Assembly (NCBI GenBank): GCA_002312935.1
Contig: DCAT01000053.1
Location: 1 to 7,283, forward strand
Reading direction: 5' to 3'
Source: Oceanospirillaceae bacterium UBA1126
Lineage (GTDB): Bacteria; Pseudomonadota; Gammaproteobacteria; Pseudomonadales; Balneatricaceae
Length of the DNA: 7,283 nt
Part shown: piece after piece, positions 1 to 5,813 of the stretch
Position numbering within the stretch: position 1 is the first letter of the stretch
Layout of the letters: each line of letters starts with the position of its first letter
Program-made: the position numbers and the translations under genes
Notes under the pieces: generated by a model
Told to the model about the DNA's origin: nothing
Seen by the model: only the letters and a program-made list of their open reading frames with translations
The model's database searches: none

Positions 1-356
1 TTCATGAAAAAAGCCGTCGCGGCCTCCTCATCTCGCTGCTCAGATAGCATGAAATCAAGGGTTTTTCCGAATTTGTCGATGGCTCGGTAATAGTAGGTCC
101 ACTTACCTTTTACCTTGATATAGGTCTCGTCCATACTCCACGAACTATTTGTCCTAGACTTCCTACGCTGTGCTTCAATTGCAATCAAGGGCGAATATTT
201 TATGACCCATCGGTTCAGCGTCGCATGATCAACGGTAACACCGCGTTCTTCCAAGATCTCCTCCAAATCACGATAAGAAACTGCATAACGGAGATAAAAG
301 AACACGACATGTAAAATACCATCTTTCGGAAAATGCGTGCCTGAAAATGATATCAT
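1..356 (-). CDS. IS6-family DDE transposase, N-terminal part (C-terminus outside window)
   Basis: Catalyses IS movement, which in this family is by cointegrate formation. The minus-strand frame opens with an ATG at 356-354 and has 118 full codons before the edge. Residues about 27-55 (YRDLEEILEERGV, then VDHATLNRWV) form the helix-turn-helix typical of IS6 transposases. SMDETYIKVKGKW begins the catalytic RNase H-like domain, and D76 in MDET is the first Asp of the DDE triad. It continues with RAIDKFGKTLDFMLSEQRDE, a strongly conserved family stretch. The second Asp and the Glu lie outside the window, so activity cannot be judged. No stop or frameshift occurs in the visible part. The Shine-Dalgarno is weak (GGTAAG about 10 bases upstream). 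The start is supported because family members commonly begin MISF-x-G-x-HFPKD, as here. Confidence 0.93.
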   Translation of the reverse strand, partial: MISFSGTHFPKDGILHVVFFYLRYAVSYRDLEEILEERGVTVDHATLNRWVIKYSPLIAIEAQRRKSRTNSSWSMDETYIKVKGKWTYYYRAIDKFGKTLDFMLSEQRDEEAATAFFM

Positions 357-433
357 GGAAGTAATCTTACCAGTCGCTTATTCCGAAGGTGATTATTCTA
401 CTCAGATCTAAATGTTAAGAGAAATGTATATTT

Positions 434-448
434 CTTTGCAACAGAACC
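434..448 (-). repeat. Terminal inverted repeat of the IS6-family element
   Basis: The minus strand from 448 to 434 reads GGTTCTGTTGCAAAG, matching the well-known IS6/IS26-type terminal repeat. It marks the exact boundary between the IS and the chromosome. The partner repeat is outside the window. Just inside lies an additional short inverted repeat (AGAAAT / ATTTCT, arms 420-425 and 430-435). Confidence 0.92.
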
Positions 449-476
449 AAAAAAAGACATCAAATGATGTCTTTTT
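449..476 (-). terminator. Intrinsic terminator downstream of tRNA-Pro
   Basis: Read on the minus strand this is a perfect 11-bp stem, AAAAAGACATC / GATGTCTTTTT (arms 476-466 and 461-451), with a 4-base loop ATTT. The T-run continues to 449, giving seven T. The stem begins 11 bases past the encoded CCA end of the tRNA, which is a normal spacing. It would end the tRNA transcript and probably any ihfA read-through. On the plus strand the arm ends in five T, so it may also block transcription from the opposite side. The IS starts at the next base. Confidence 0.85.
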
Positions 477-487
477 CAAAAAATTAT

Positions 488-564
488 TGGTCGGGACGGC
501 AGGATTTGAACCTACGACCCCCTGCCCCCCAGGCAGGTGCGCTACCAAACTGCGCCACGCCCCG
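488..564 (-). tRNA. tRNA-Pro, anticodon GGG
   Basis: A 77-nt cloverleaf with CCA encoded. The acceptor stem CGGGGCG pairs with CGTCCCG with one G-U pair; the discriminator is A, followed by CCA at 490-488. The D stem is GCGC/GCGC with AGTTTGGTA in the loop. The anticodon stem is CCTGC/GCAGG with loop CTGGGGG, so the anticodon GGG lies at 530-528 and is preceded by the invariant T33. The variable loop has 5 bases (GGGTC). The T arm is GTAGG TTCAAAT CCTGC. It decodes CCC and, with wobble, CCU. The C1-G72 first pair and A73 are typical of bacterial tRNA-Pro. It lies 142 bp downstream of ihfA on the same strand and ends at its own terminator. Confidence 0.96.
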
Positions 565-608
565 ACACCGCTGCTGTAGTCGATTTAAGGCAACCCAACA
601 GAGGCGAT

Positions 609-637
609 ATAGTACTAGAATCGTTGTCACTTTGGAA
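609..637 (-). promoter_or_regulatory. Possible weak sigma-70 promoter for tRNA-Pro
   Basis: On the minus strand TTCCAA (637-632) and TACTAT (614-609) are separated by 17 bases, followed by a GC-containing stretch (CGCC) like the discriminator of stable-RNA promoters. Transcription would start near 602 and give a leader of about 37 nt before the tRNA. The -10 is fair and the -35 is poor, so this is a guess. I see no clear terminator between ihfA and the tRNA, so read-through from ihfA is an alternative source. The rest of 565-706 holds nothing else I can support. Confidence 0.25.
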
Positions 638-706
638 GCAAAGCAGCCTTGAATTCATCAACAATACAGAATTAAATCAAGTCGTTGATGTAATTAAAGA
701 CACAGG

Positions 707-997
707 CTAGTTTTCTGTCTCAACACGGTCTTTCAGCTTTTGACCAGGCCTAAACGTGACCACTCGCCGTGCTGAAATAGCCACTTCTTCACCTGTTTTT
801 GGGTTTCGTCCAGGCCTGGAGCGTTTATCACGTAGGTCAAAATTACCAAAACCGGATAATTTAACCTGTTCATTGCTTATGAGACTGGAAGACACTTCTT
901 CAAAAAAGGCTTCTACCATGTCTTTTGCATCGCGTTTACTAAGCTTTTGTTCACTACTAAGACGTTCTGCCATATCGGCTTTGGTCAGTGATCCCAT
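707..997 (-). CDS. ihfA: Integration host factor subunit alpha
   Basis: DNA-bending nucleoid protein that pairs with IHF-beta and bends DNA sharply at specific sites, affecting transcription, replication and recombination. The 96-aa product matches the usual length (E. coli 99 aa). It starts MGSLTKADMAERL and has the family core EQVKLSGFGNFDLRDK at about 43-58. RPGRNPKTGEE follows at about 61-71, with P66 in the position of the intercalating proline at the tip of the beta-arm. The C-terminal RRVVTFRPGQKLK is conserved. The KTGEEV arm and LRDK segment favour IhfA over HU or IhfB. AGGA lies 7 bases before the ATG. It is 83 bp downstream of pheT on the same strand, the usual gammaproteobacterial order. 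In E. coli ihfA has its own promoter inside pheT and is autoregulated; this cannot be confirmed here. Confidence 0.97.
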   Translation of the reverse strand: MGSLTKADMAERLSSEQKLSKRDAKDMVEAFFEEVSSSLISNEQVKLSGFGNFDLRDKRSRPGRNPKTGEEVAISARRVVTFRPGQKLKDRVETEN

Positions 998-1033
998 AGC
1001 TGGGTCCTCGCCTGTTATTTATAATTATTTAGC

Positions 1034-1049
1034 TTATCAAGCTTAATAA
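1034..1049. repeat. AT-rich near-palindrome upstream of ihfA
   Basis: TTATCAAGCTTAATAA is a 16-bp inverted repeat with one mismatched pair, centred on AAGCTT. On the plus strand it overlaps an imperfect tandem repeat (AGCTTATCA then AGCTTAATA). It lies about 37 bases before the ihfA start codon, where an operator could sit. It does not fit the IHF consensus: the WATCAA half is present but TTR does not follow at the right distance. Function is unknown and it may be chance in AT-rich DNA. Confidence 0.35.
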
Positions 1050-1050
1050 C

Positions 1051-1082
1051 CCCCGCTAGCTATAACTAACGGGGTATTTTTT
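1051..1082 (+). terminator. Hairpin between pheT and ihfA; T-run on the plus strand
   Basis: The arms CCCCGCTAG (1051-1059) and CTAACGGGG (1066-1074) can form a 9-bp stem (one mismatch as plus-strand DNA, a G-U pair as minus-strand RNA) with a 6-base loop. On the plus strand TATTTTTT follows and runs into the complement of the pheT stop codon, so it has the shape of a plus-strand intrinsic terminator. No plus-strand gene is seen here. On the minus strand, the direction of the operon, it is followed only by GGTTATTAAG. It may therefore be a weak pheT terminator, a 3'-end stabiliser or a barrier to antisense transcription. Confidence 0.5.
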
Positions 1083-3453
1083 AGCCTCTTAAGCTCGCAC
1101 CAGCGTGTTGAGATAGGTGTTCAACCACCTGTTCGACCCATTGGTTTACTTCATCATCAGTAAGAGTGCGCTCTGGGTGCTGCCACGTCAAGCCTAAAGC
1201 AAGACTTTTTTGTCCATTTTCAATGCCTTGGCCTTGGTAAACATCAAATAACCGCACCGACTTAAGCCATTCGCCAGCACTTGATTCAATGTCCTGAGTC
1301 ACTTTAGCGACACTAGTTTTCTGATCCAATACAATGGCTAAGTCACGGCGCATTTCTGGAAACTTAGACAAGGTCTCATAAGCAGGAAGCATTCCCATGC
1401 TAATCGATGCTAGGTCCACCTCAAACATAAACACTGGGCCATCTAGGCCTAGGTCTTTAACAAGGCCTGGATGCATTGCGCCAATGTAGCCTATGATTTT
1501 GTCAGCTAGTTGGACAGCAGCACTTTGTCCTGGATGTAAGGCTAAGTGCTCTGCAGCTTCAAAGGAGAAGCTTTGGCCACTAATTTCAAGCAAAGATTCA
1601 AGGTCACCTTTTGCATCGAAGTAATCAACCTGTTCAGTTTTGCCATGCCAGCTTTCTGGATGTCGTGAGCCATAGATTAAACCTGCAAACACATCTTGCT
1701 GCTGCAAGCCTTGCTTACTAGGAATAAAGCGCTGGCCCGTTTCAAATAAGCGCACACGTGATTGTTGGCGGTTTTGATTATGCTGCAGTGCCTTTACTAA
1801 ACCAGGCCATAAGCTTGTGCGCATTACGGCCATGTCAGCAGAAATGGGGTTAACCAGTTCCACTGGCTTATTTTGATCATCAAACTTGGCTAACAAGCCG
1901 GGTTCTACCATACTATAGGTAATCGCTTCTTGATAACCACAGCTCACCATATGGCGCCGCAAAACAGATAGAGGACGCTCTATTTCTGGTTTACTTGGGA
2001 TTTCCATAGTTGCCACAGGATTAGTACTAGGCAAATTGTTGTAGCCATAGACCCGCGCCACCTCTTCCACAAGGTCTGCCTCTATAGCGATATCAAAACG
2101 CCACGATGGTGCGGTGAAAGTCCAGCCGTGATCGTCTGATGAAACTAAGGTAAGGCCAAGGCGCGTAAGAATATCAAGCACCTTTTGATCAGGAATTTTA
2201 TAAGCTAACAACGATTCTAAGCGCGCTTTACGCAGCGTCACTTGAGTAAGGCTTGGTAAGTGTTCTGCCGAAGCTTGCTCTACAATAGGGCCTGCTTCAC
2301 CACCAACAATACTTTGTAACAACATGGTTGCTCGGTCTATGGCTTTTCGCTGTAGATCATAATCTACGCCACGCTCAAAGCGGTGAGATGCATCCGTGTG
2401 TAATCCATAGCTACGGGCTTTACCCGCAATACTAATGGGGTTGAAAAAAGCTGCTTCCAAAAATACATTGTGAGTGCCTTCACCCACTCCTGTATCGGCA
2501 CCACCCATAATACCCGCCATGCCCAATACACCTTCGTTATCAGCAATAACTAAGGTCTCATTAGTCAGTTCAACTTTTTGACCGTCAAGCAAAGTTAGGC
2601 TTTCACCTTGGCTTGCCATGCGCACGATGATAGAGCCATTGACCTTGTCCAAATCATAGGCATGCATGGGCTGGCCCATTTCTAGCAAAATATAGTTGGT
2701 CACATCTACTACGGGGTCGATACTACGAAGGTCACAACGGCGCAATTTTTCTTGCAACCACAATGGCGAAGATTGAGTAATATCAATGTTATTTAACACC
2801 CGACCTAAAAACCGTGGGCAGTGCTCTGGAGCACTCACCCTAACAGGAAAGACATCTTCTACCTGCGGTGCTAATTCTGGGTGTTCTGGGGCTGTTACAT
2901 CCAGTGAATTAAGTACTCCCACTTCCCGCGCAAGGCCAGCTATACTTAAGCAGTCACCACGATTAGGTGTTAGGTCTACATCAATTATTTTGTCATTAAG
3001 GTTGAGATACTCGCGAACATCAGTGCCTACAGGTGCATCAGTTGCCAACTCCATGATGCCCTCGTTTTCGTCACTAATCTCTAGCTCTGCAGCTGAACAT
3101 AGCATACCAAAAGATTCTTCTTGGCGTAGCTTTGCTTTTTTAATTTTGAAATTGCCAGGTAATACTGCGCCCACTGTGGCAAACGCAACTTTAATGCCCA
3201 CACGGGCATTGGGTGCACCACATACTACTTGAATTTCTGTAGCACCATCACTAACCTGACACACACGCAGCTTGTCAGCATTTGGGTGCTGCTGCGCACT
3301 CACAATTTCGCCTACGATGACGCCACTAAATTCACCAGCGGCAGACTCTACATCATCCACTTCTAGGCCAGCTAGAGTGATTTGAGCTATCAATTCATCA
3401 CTGCTTAATGCGGGGTTAACCCATTCACGAAGCCATTGTTCACTAAATTTCAT
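1081..3453 (-). CDS. pheT: Phenylalanine--tRNA ligase beta subunit
   Basis: Cytoplasmic beta subunit of the alpha2-beta2 PheRS, which charges tRNA-Phe and edits mischarged Tyr. At 790 aa it is full length (E. coli 795). Domain order: N-terminal segment; EMAP-II-like tRNA-binding OB fold about 40-150 (QQHPNADKLRVC, VVCGAPNAR); B3/B4 editing domain about 210-390; B5 about 400-475 (ending VEEVARVYGYNNLP); catalytic-like core; C-terminal FDX-ACB anticodon-binding domain about 697-790 (KFPEMRRDLAIV). Editing residues known from E. coli (H265, E334, T354, A356) appear one position earlier as H264, E333, T353 and A355, in HAYDLD, FLEAAFF and LHTDASHRFERG, so editing should be intact. It starts 20 bp after pheS; the Shine-Dalgarno is modest (GAGAG), which suggests translational coupling to pheS. 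Confidence 0.98.
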   Translation of the reverse strand: MKFSEQWLREWVNPALSSDELIAQITLAGLEVDDVESAAGEFSGVIVGEIVSAQQHPNADKLRVCQVSDGATEIQVVCGAPNARVGIKVAFATVGAVLPGNFKIKKAKLRQEESFGMLCSAAELEISDENEGIMELATDAPVGTDVREYLNLNDKIIDVDLTPNRGDCLSIAGLAREVGVLNSLDVTAPEHPELAPQVEDVFPVRVSAPEHCPRFLGRVLNNIDITQSSPLWLQEKLRRCDLRSIDPVVDVTNYILLEMGQPMHAYDLDKVNGSIIVRMASQGESLTLLDGQKVELTNETLVIADNEGVLGMAGIMGGADTGVGEGTHNVFLEAAFFNPISIAGKARSYGLHTDASHRFERGVDYDLQRKAIDRATMLLQSIVGGEAGPIVEQASAEHLPSLTQVTLRKARLESLLAYKIPDQKVLDILTRLGLTLVSSDDHGWTFTAPSWRFDIAIEADLVEEVARVYGYNNLPSTNPVATMEIPSKPEIERPLSVLRRHMVSCGYQEAITYSMVEPGLLAKFDDQNKPVELVNPISADMAVMRTSLWPGLVKALQHNQNRQQSRVRLFETGQRFIPSKQGLQQQDVFAGLIYGSRHPESWHGKTEQVDYFDAKGDLESLLEISGQSFSFEAAEHLALHPGQSAAVQLADKIIGYIGAMHPGLVKDLGLDGPVFMFEVDLASISMGMLPAYETLSKFPEMRRDLAIVLDQKTSVAKVTQDIESSAGEWLKSVRLFDVYQGQGIENGQKSLALGLTWQHPERTLTDDEVNQWVEQVVEHLSQHAGASLRG

Positions 3454-3473
3454 GTCTATCTCTCGATCAAAGA

Positions 3474-4469
3474 TTAACTAAATTGGGCCAAAAAGCGTAG
3501 GTCGTTTTCAAAGAACATCCGTAAGTCTTTAACGCCATAGCGCAACATAGCTAAGCGCTCTACACCCATACCAAAGGCAAAACCAGTGTATTTTTCAGTG
3601 TCGATGCCTGAGTGTTCGAATACTTTAGGATGAACCATGCCACAACCCAATACTTCCAGCCACTTTTGTTCACCATCTTCACCTTGGTAACCGATATCTA
3701 CTTCTATGGAAGGCTCTGTAAAGGGAAAGTATGAGGGGCGGAAGCGCACTTGAAGGTCACGTTCGAAGAATACGTTGAGGAAGTTATGCAGAATACCTTT
3801 TAAGTCTGCAAAACTAATATTGTCATCTACCAGCAAGCCTTCTATTTGGTGGAACATGGGAGAGTGGGTTTGGTCGGAATCACACCGATAAACGCGGCCA
3901 GGACAAATAATGCGAATAGGCGGCTGTTGCTTCTCCATAGTTCTCACTTGCACACCTGATGTGTGGGTACGAAGTAAGGTGCCATCACCAAAATAGAACG
4001 TGTCATGCATAGCCCGCGCTGGGTGATGAGCAGGAATATTGAGTGCTTCAAAGTTGTGGTAGTCATCTTCAATTTCTGGGCCTTGGGCTACAGAAAAACC
4101 AATTTGAGCGAAGAAGTTTTGAATCCGTTCGATGGTCATGGTGACAGGGTGTAGGCCTCCAAAATCTTGGCCACGCCCGGGTAGTGTCACATCAATGCTT
4201 TCTACTGCAAGTTGCTTGCTTAGGGCATTAGCAGCCATCATAGTGCGCTTTACAGTAATAGCGTCTTGCACTTGCTGTTTGGCTTCGTTGATCTTCGCGC
4301 CTGCCGCAGGGCGCTCTTGTGCCGACAGCTTACCTAGGCTTTTGAGTTGCTGTGTCAGTTCGCCCTTTTTACCTAAGTACTGAACCCGAACGTGGTCAAG
4401 GGCTGCTTCATCTGCCGCTTGAGCCACAGCGTTTAAGCCATCGGTGACCAGTTGCTTGAGGTGATCCAT
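3474..4469 (-). CDS. pheS: Phenylalanine--tRNA ligase alpha subunit
   Basis: Catalytic subunit of PheRS, activating phenylalanine with ATP and transferring it to tRNA-Phe. The product from the chosen start is 331 aa (E. coli 327). Residues 1-90 are the N-terminal coiled-coil arm that contacts tRNA. The class II core follows, with GPEIEDDYHNFEALNIP in the motif 1 region (130-146), motif 2 RVYRCDSDQTHSPMFHQIEG (192-211) and motif 3 GFAFGMGVERLAMLRYG (296-312). A298 matches E. coli A294, which shapes the Phe side-chain pocket. I chose the ATG at 4469 (MDHLKQL) over the ATG at 4481. GGAG at 4479-4476 sits 6 bases before the former and would lie inside the reading frame of the latter, which has no Shine-Dalgarno. 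It is followed 20 bp later by pheT and preceded by a strong hairpin. Confidence 0.97.
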   Translation of the reverse strand: MDHLKQLVTDGLNAVAQAADEAALDHVRVQYLGKKGELTQQLKSLGKLSAQERPAAGAKINEAKQQVQDAITVKRTMMAANALSKQLAVESIDVTLPGRGQDFGGLHPVTMTIERIQNFFAQIGFSVAQGPEIEDDYHNFEALNIPAHHPARAMHDTFYFGDGTLLRTHTSGVQVRTMEKQQPPIRIICPGRVYRCDSDQTHSPMFHQIEGLLVDDNISFADLKGILHNFLNVFFERDLQVRFRPSYFPFTEPSIEVDIGYQGEDGEQKWLEVLGCGMVHPKVFEHSGIDTEKYTGFAFGMGVERLAMLRYGVKDLRMFFENDLRFLAQFS

Positions 4470-4475
4470 ATTATT

Positions 4476-4479
4476 CTCC
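4476..4479 (-). promoter_or_regulatory. Shine-Dalgarno GGAG that fixes the pheS start
   Basis: GGAG lies 6 bases upstream of the ATG at 4469-4467. It overlaps the second codon of the alternative ATG at 4481, so the downstream start is preferred. Confidence 0.75.
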
Positions 4480-4491
4480 ATCTAAAACAAG

Positions 4492-4521
4492 ACAGGGGAA
4501 GAGTTTGCACTCTTCCCCTGT
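4492..4521 (-). terminator. Strong hairpin with U-rich tail in the pheS leader (attenuator-like)
   Basis: A perfect 13-bp stem ACAGGGGAAGAGT / ACTCTTCCCCTGT closes a GCAA loop (a GNRA tetraloop on the minus-strand RNA). CTTGTTTTAG follows and runs into the pheS Shine-Dalgarno. It has the form of an intrinsic terminator 22 bases before the pheS start and 72 bases after the rplT stop. E. coli pheST is controlled by attenuation at such a hairpin through the Phe-rich leader peptide PheM. I find no ATG-started Phe-rich leader here, so any control would need another signal. It could also simply reduce read-through from rplT. Confidence 0.7.
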
Positions 4522-4593
4522 TTCTAATCCTCGTTAGAGGATACGAAGGTAGTTTAATCTATGCTAACCAAGGTTAACGTTAGATCAACCAGC

Positions 4594-4950
4594 TTAAGCG
4601 AGTGCCGCTTTAGCCTTCTCTACGATCGCTGTGAATACCGCTTTGTCGTGAATGGCTAGGTCTGCCAATACTTTGCGGTCGATCTCGATTGAAGATTTCT
4701 TCAAACCAGAAATCAAACGGCTATAGGACAACCCATTCATACGCGCACCGGCGTTTATACGAGCAATCCATAGAGCACGGAACTGACGCTTACGTTGACG
4801 ACGGTCGCGGTAGGCATATTGGCCAGCTTTGATGACTGCTTGCTTAGCAACACGAAATACACGACTACGTGCACCGTAATAGCCTTTAGCCAGCTTGAGG
4901 ATCTTCTTATGACGACGGTGTGCTTGGACACCACGTTTTACGCGAGACAT
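4594..4950 (-). CDS. rplT: 50S ribosomal protein L20
   Basis: Primary 23S rRNA-binding protein needed early in 50S assembly. The 118-aa length equals the family norm. The long basic N-terminal arm (SRVKRGVQAHRRHKKILKLAKGYYGARS, given here in outline as residues 2-29) reaches into rRNA. The globular part carries the conserved RDRRQRKRQFRALWI (48-62), INAGARMNGLSYS (65-77) and, near the end, ADLAIHDKAVF. A textbook AAGGAG precedes the ATG by 7 bases. It lies 25 bp after rpmI. In E. coli L20 represses translation of rpmI and thereby its own gene by binding the leader upstream of rpmI. Confidence 0.98.
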   Translation of the reverse strand: MSRVKRGVQAHRRHKKILKLAKGYYGARSRVFRVAKQAVIKAGQYAYRDRRQRKRQFRALWIARINAGARMNGLSYSRLISGLKKSSIEIDRKVLADLAIHDKAVFTAIVEKAKAALA

Positions 4951-4975
4951 TATACTTCTCCTTACCAGTGACTAA

Positions 4976-5170
4976 TTAGATATACGGCAACATGCGCTTT
5001 ACTAATGGCTTATCTGCAGCACTAATCTGCAAAGTGCCACGTAAATGACGCTTACGCTTGGTACTCTTTTTGGTCAAAATATGACTGGTGAAGGACTGAC
5101 GGTGTTTAAAGCCGTTAGCAGTTTTCTTGAATCGTTTTGCAGCGCCGCTGCAAGATTTCATCTTAGGCAT
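4976..5170 (-). CDS. rpmI: 50S ribosomal protein L35
   Basis: Small basic protein of the large ribosomal subunit. The 64-aa product begins MPKMKSCSGAAKRFKKT, the family signature (MPKMKT-x-x-AAKRFK), and continues through HILTKKSTKRKRHLR to VKRMLPYI, the usual C-terminus. An ATG at 5188 would add six residues, but the family start and GGAG at 5182-5179, 8 bases before the ATG at 5170, support the shorter form. It sits between infC (91 bp upstream) and rplT (25 bp downstream), the standard infC-rpmI-rplT order. The Lys/Arg-rich composition is normal for L35. Confidence 0.97.
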   Translation of the reverse strand: MPKMKSCSGAAKRFKKTANGFKHRQSFTSHILTKKSTKRKRHLRGTLQISAADKPLVKRMLPYI

Positions 5171-5261
5171 TACATTTACTCCACGCATTCGTTGATTGTT
5201 AATGAAGACGCATTTAAGAACCTAAACCCTTAAGTGGTCTCCCGATTGTAACGTTTAACGG
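5171..5261 (-). promoter_or_regulatory. infC-rpmI leader; possible L20 control region
   Basis: In E. coli the region before rpmI folds into a pseudoknot that L20 binds to repress rpmI-rplT. The 91-nt spacer here could play that role. Visible items are two direct copies of AATGCGT (5214-5208 and 5189-5183) and CCAC (5237-5234), which could pair with GTGG (5184-5181) and partly mask the rpmI Shine-Dalgarno. I cannot derive a convincing full fold by eye, so this is by position and family knowledge only. Confidence 0.25.
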
Positions 5262-5801
5262 CTACTTTCTTTTCTTTGGTGCCAAAACCATAGTCAATTG
5301 ACGGCCTTCCATCTTCGGATATTGCTCTACTCCAGCGTATTCGGCCAAATCGACCTCTACACGCTTGAGTAATTCCATACCCAATTCTTGGTGTGCCATC
5401 TCACGACCACGGTAACGCAAGGTTACTTTCGTCTTGTCACCATTCTCTAGGAAACGGATCAGGTTGCGTAGTTTTACCTGATAATCTCCTACATCAGTCC
5501 CTGGACGGAACTTGATTTCTTTCACTTGCGTCTGCTTTTGCTTCTTTTTAGCAGCCGCTTTTTGTTTTTTCACTTCAAACACTTGTTTGCCGTAGTCCAT
5601 AATCTTACAGACCACAGGCTCAGCATCGGCTGCAATCTGAACTAGGTCTAGCTTGGCTGCTTCTGCCATTACCAGTGCTTCAGCTACAGTAACAATACCG
5701 ACTTGTTCGCCGTCGGCACCGATGAGGCGACATTCTATCGCTTCAATATGTTCGTTAATTGTTGGGCGTTTTGCTTTGCCCTTAGTATATTCCCGTTTAA
5801 T
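5262..5801 (-). CDS. infC: Translation initiation factor IF-3, AUU start
   Basis: IF3 binds the 30S subunit, prevents premature 50S joining and checks the start codon and initiator tRNA. Starting from the AUU at 5801-5799 the product is 179 aa (E. coli 180). The first residues are (M)KREYTKGKAKRPTINEHI, then the N-terminal domain (CRLIGADGEQVGIV, EAAKLDLVQI, CKIMDYGKQ at about 74-82). A Lys-rich linker follows, then the C-terminal domain (VKEIKFRPGTDVGDYQVKLR, RGREMAHQELGME, MVLAPKKRK). No ATG, GTG or TTG occurs in frame between the upstream TGA (5822-5820) and the ATG at 5669, which would delete half of the N-terminal domain. GGAG at 5813-5810 sits 8 bases before the AUU. AUU starts are the known autoregulation device of infC. 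It lies 38 bp after thrS. Confidence 0.96.
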   Translation of the reverse strand: MKREYTKGKAKRPTINEHIEAIECRLIGADGEQVGIVTVAEALVMAEAAKLDLVQIAADAEPVVCKIMDYGKQVFEVKKQKAAAKKKQKQTQVKEIKFRPGTDVGDYQVKLRNLIRFLENGDKTKVTLRYRGREMAHQELGMELLKRVEVDLAEYAGVEQYPKMEGRQLTMVLAPKKRK

Positions 5802-5809
5802 TTCGGTAT

Positions 5810-5813
5810 CTCC
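5810..5813 (-). promoter_or_regulatory. Shine-Dalgarno GGAG that supports the infC AUU start
   Basis: GGAG with 8-base spacing to AUU at 5801. An in-frame AUU also exists at 5819 but has no Shine-Dalgarno ahead of it, so 5801 is preferred. Confidence 0.75.

Larger units (their letters stand above)
1..448 (-). mobile_element. IS6/IS26-family insertion sequence, 5' part, runs off the left edge
   Basis: The element's left end is at 448, where the minus strand begins GGTTCTGTTGCAAAG, the hallmark terminal inverted repeat of the IS6 family. A transposase gene of the same family reads inward from 356. Only about 450 bases are inside the window; IS6 elements are usually about 0.7-0.9 kb, so roughly the second half and the other inverted repeat lie outside. 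The family makes 8-bp target duplications, so the flanking plus-strand bases 449-456 (seven A then G) should recur beyond the far end if this is a simple insertion. The element sits directly against the U-run of the tRNA-Pro terminator. Whether it is a single IS or one edge of a composite element cannot be told here. Confidence 0.9.

Noticed and set aside
464..652. Plus-strand ORF of 62 codons with a GRQDLNLRPPAPQAGALP stretch
   Set aside because: It is the classic false protein from translating the antisense strand of a tRNA; it covers tRNA-Pro at 488-564 and part of the spacer.
656..690. Inverted repeat CATCAAC / GTTGATG as an ihfA terminator
   Set aside because: The stem is only 7 bp with a 21-base loop and no T-run follows it.
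1034..1046. IHF binding site upstream of ihfA
   Set aside because: TATCAA matches the WATCAA half, but the TTR half is absent at the required spacing.
2786..3232. 148-codon plus-strand ORF inside pheT
   Set aside because: It lies entirely antisense to a conserved, full-length pheT and its product resembles no family I recognise.
4470..4481. ATG at 4481 as the pheS start (four extra residues MENN)
   Set aside because: It has no Shine-Dalgarno, while GGAG at 4479-4476 is well placed for the ATG at 4469.
5171..5188. ATG at 5188 as the rpmI start (extra MRGVNV)
   Set aside because: L35 proteins begin MPKMK, and GGAG at 5182-5179 fits the ATG at 5170 and would lie inside the longer ORF.
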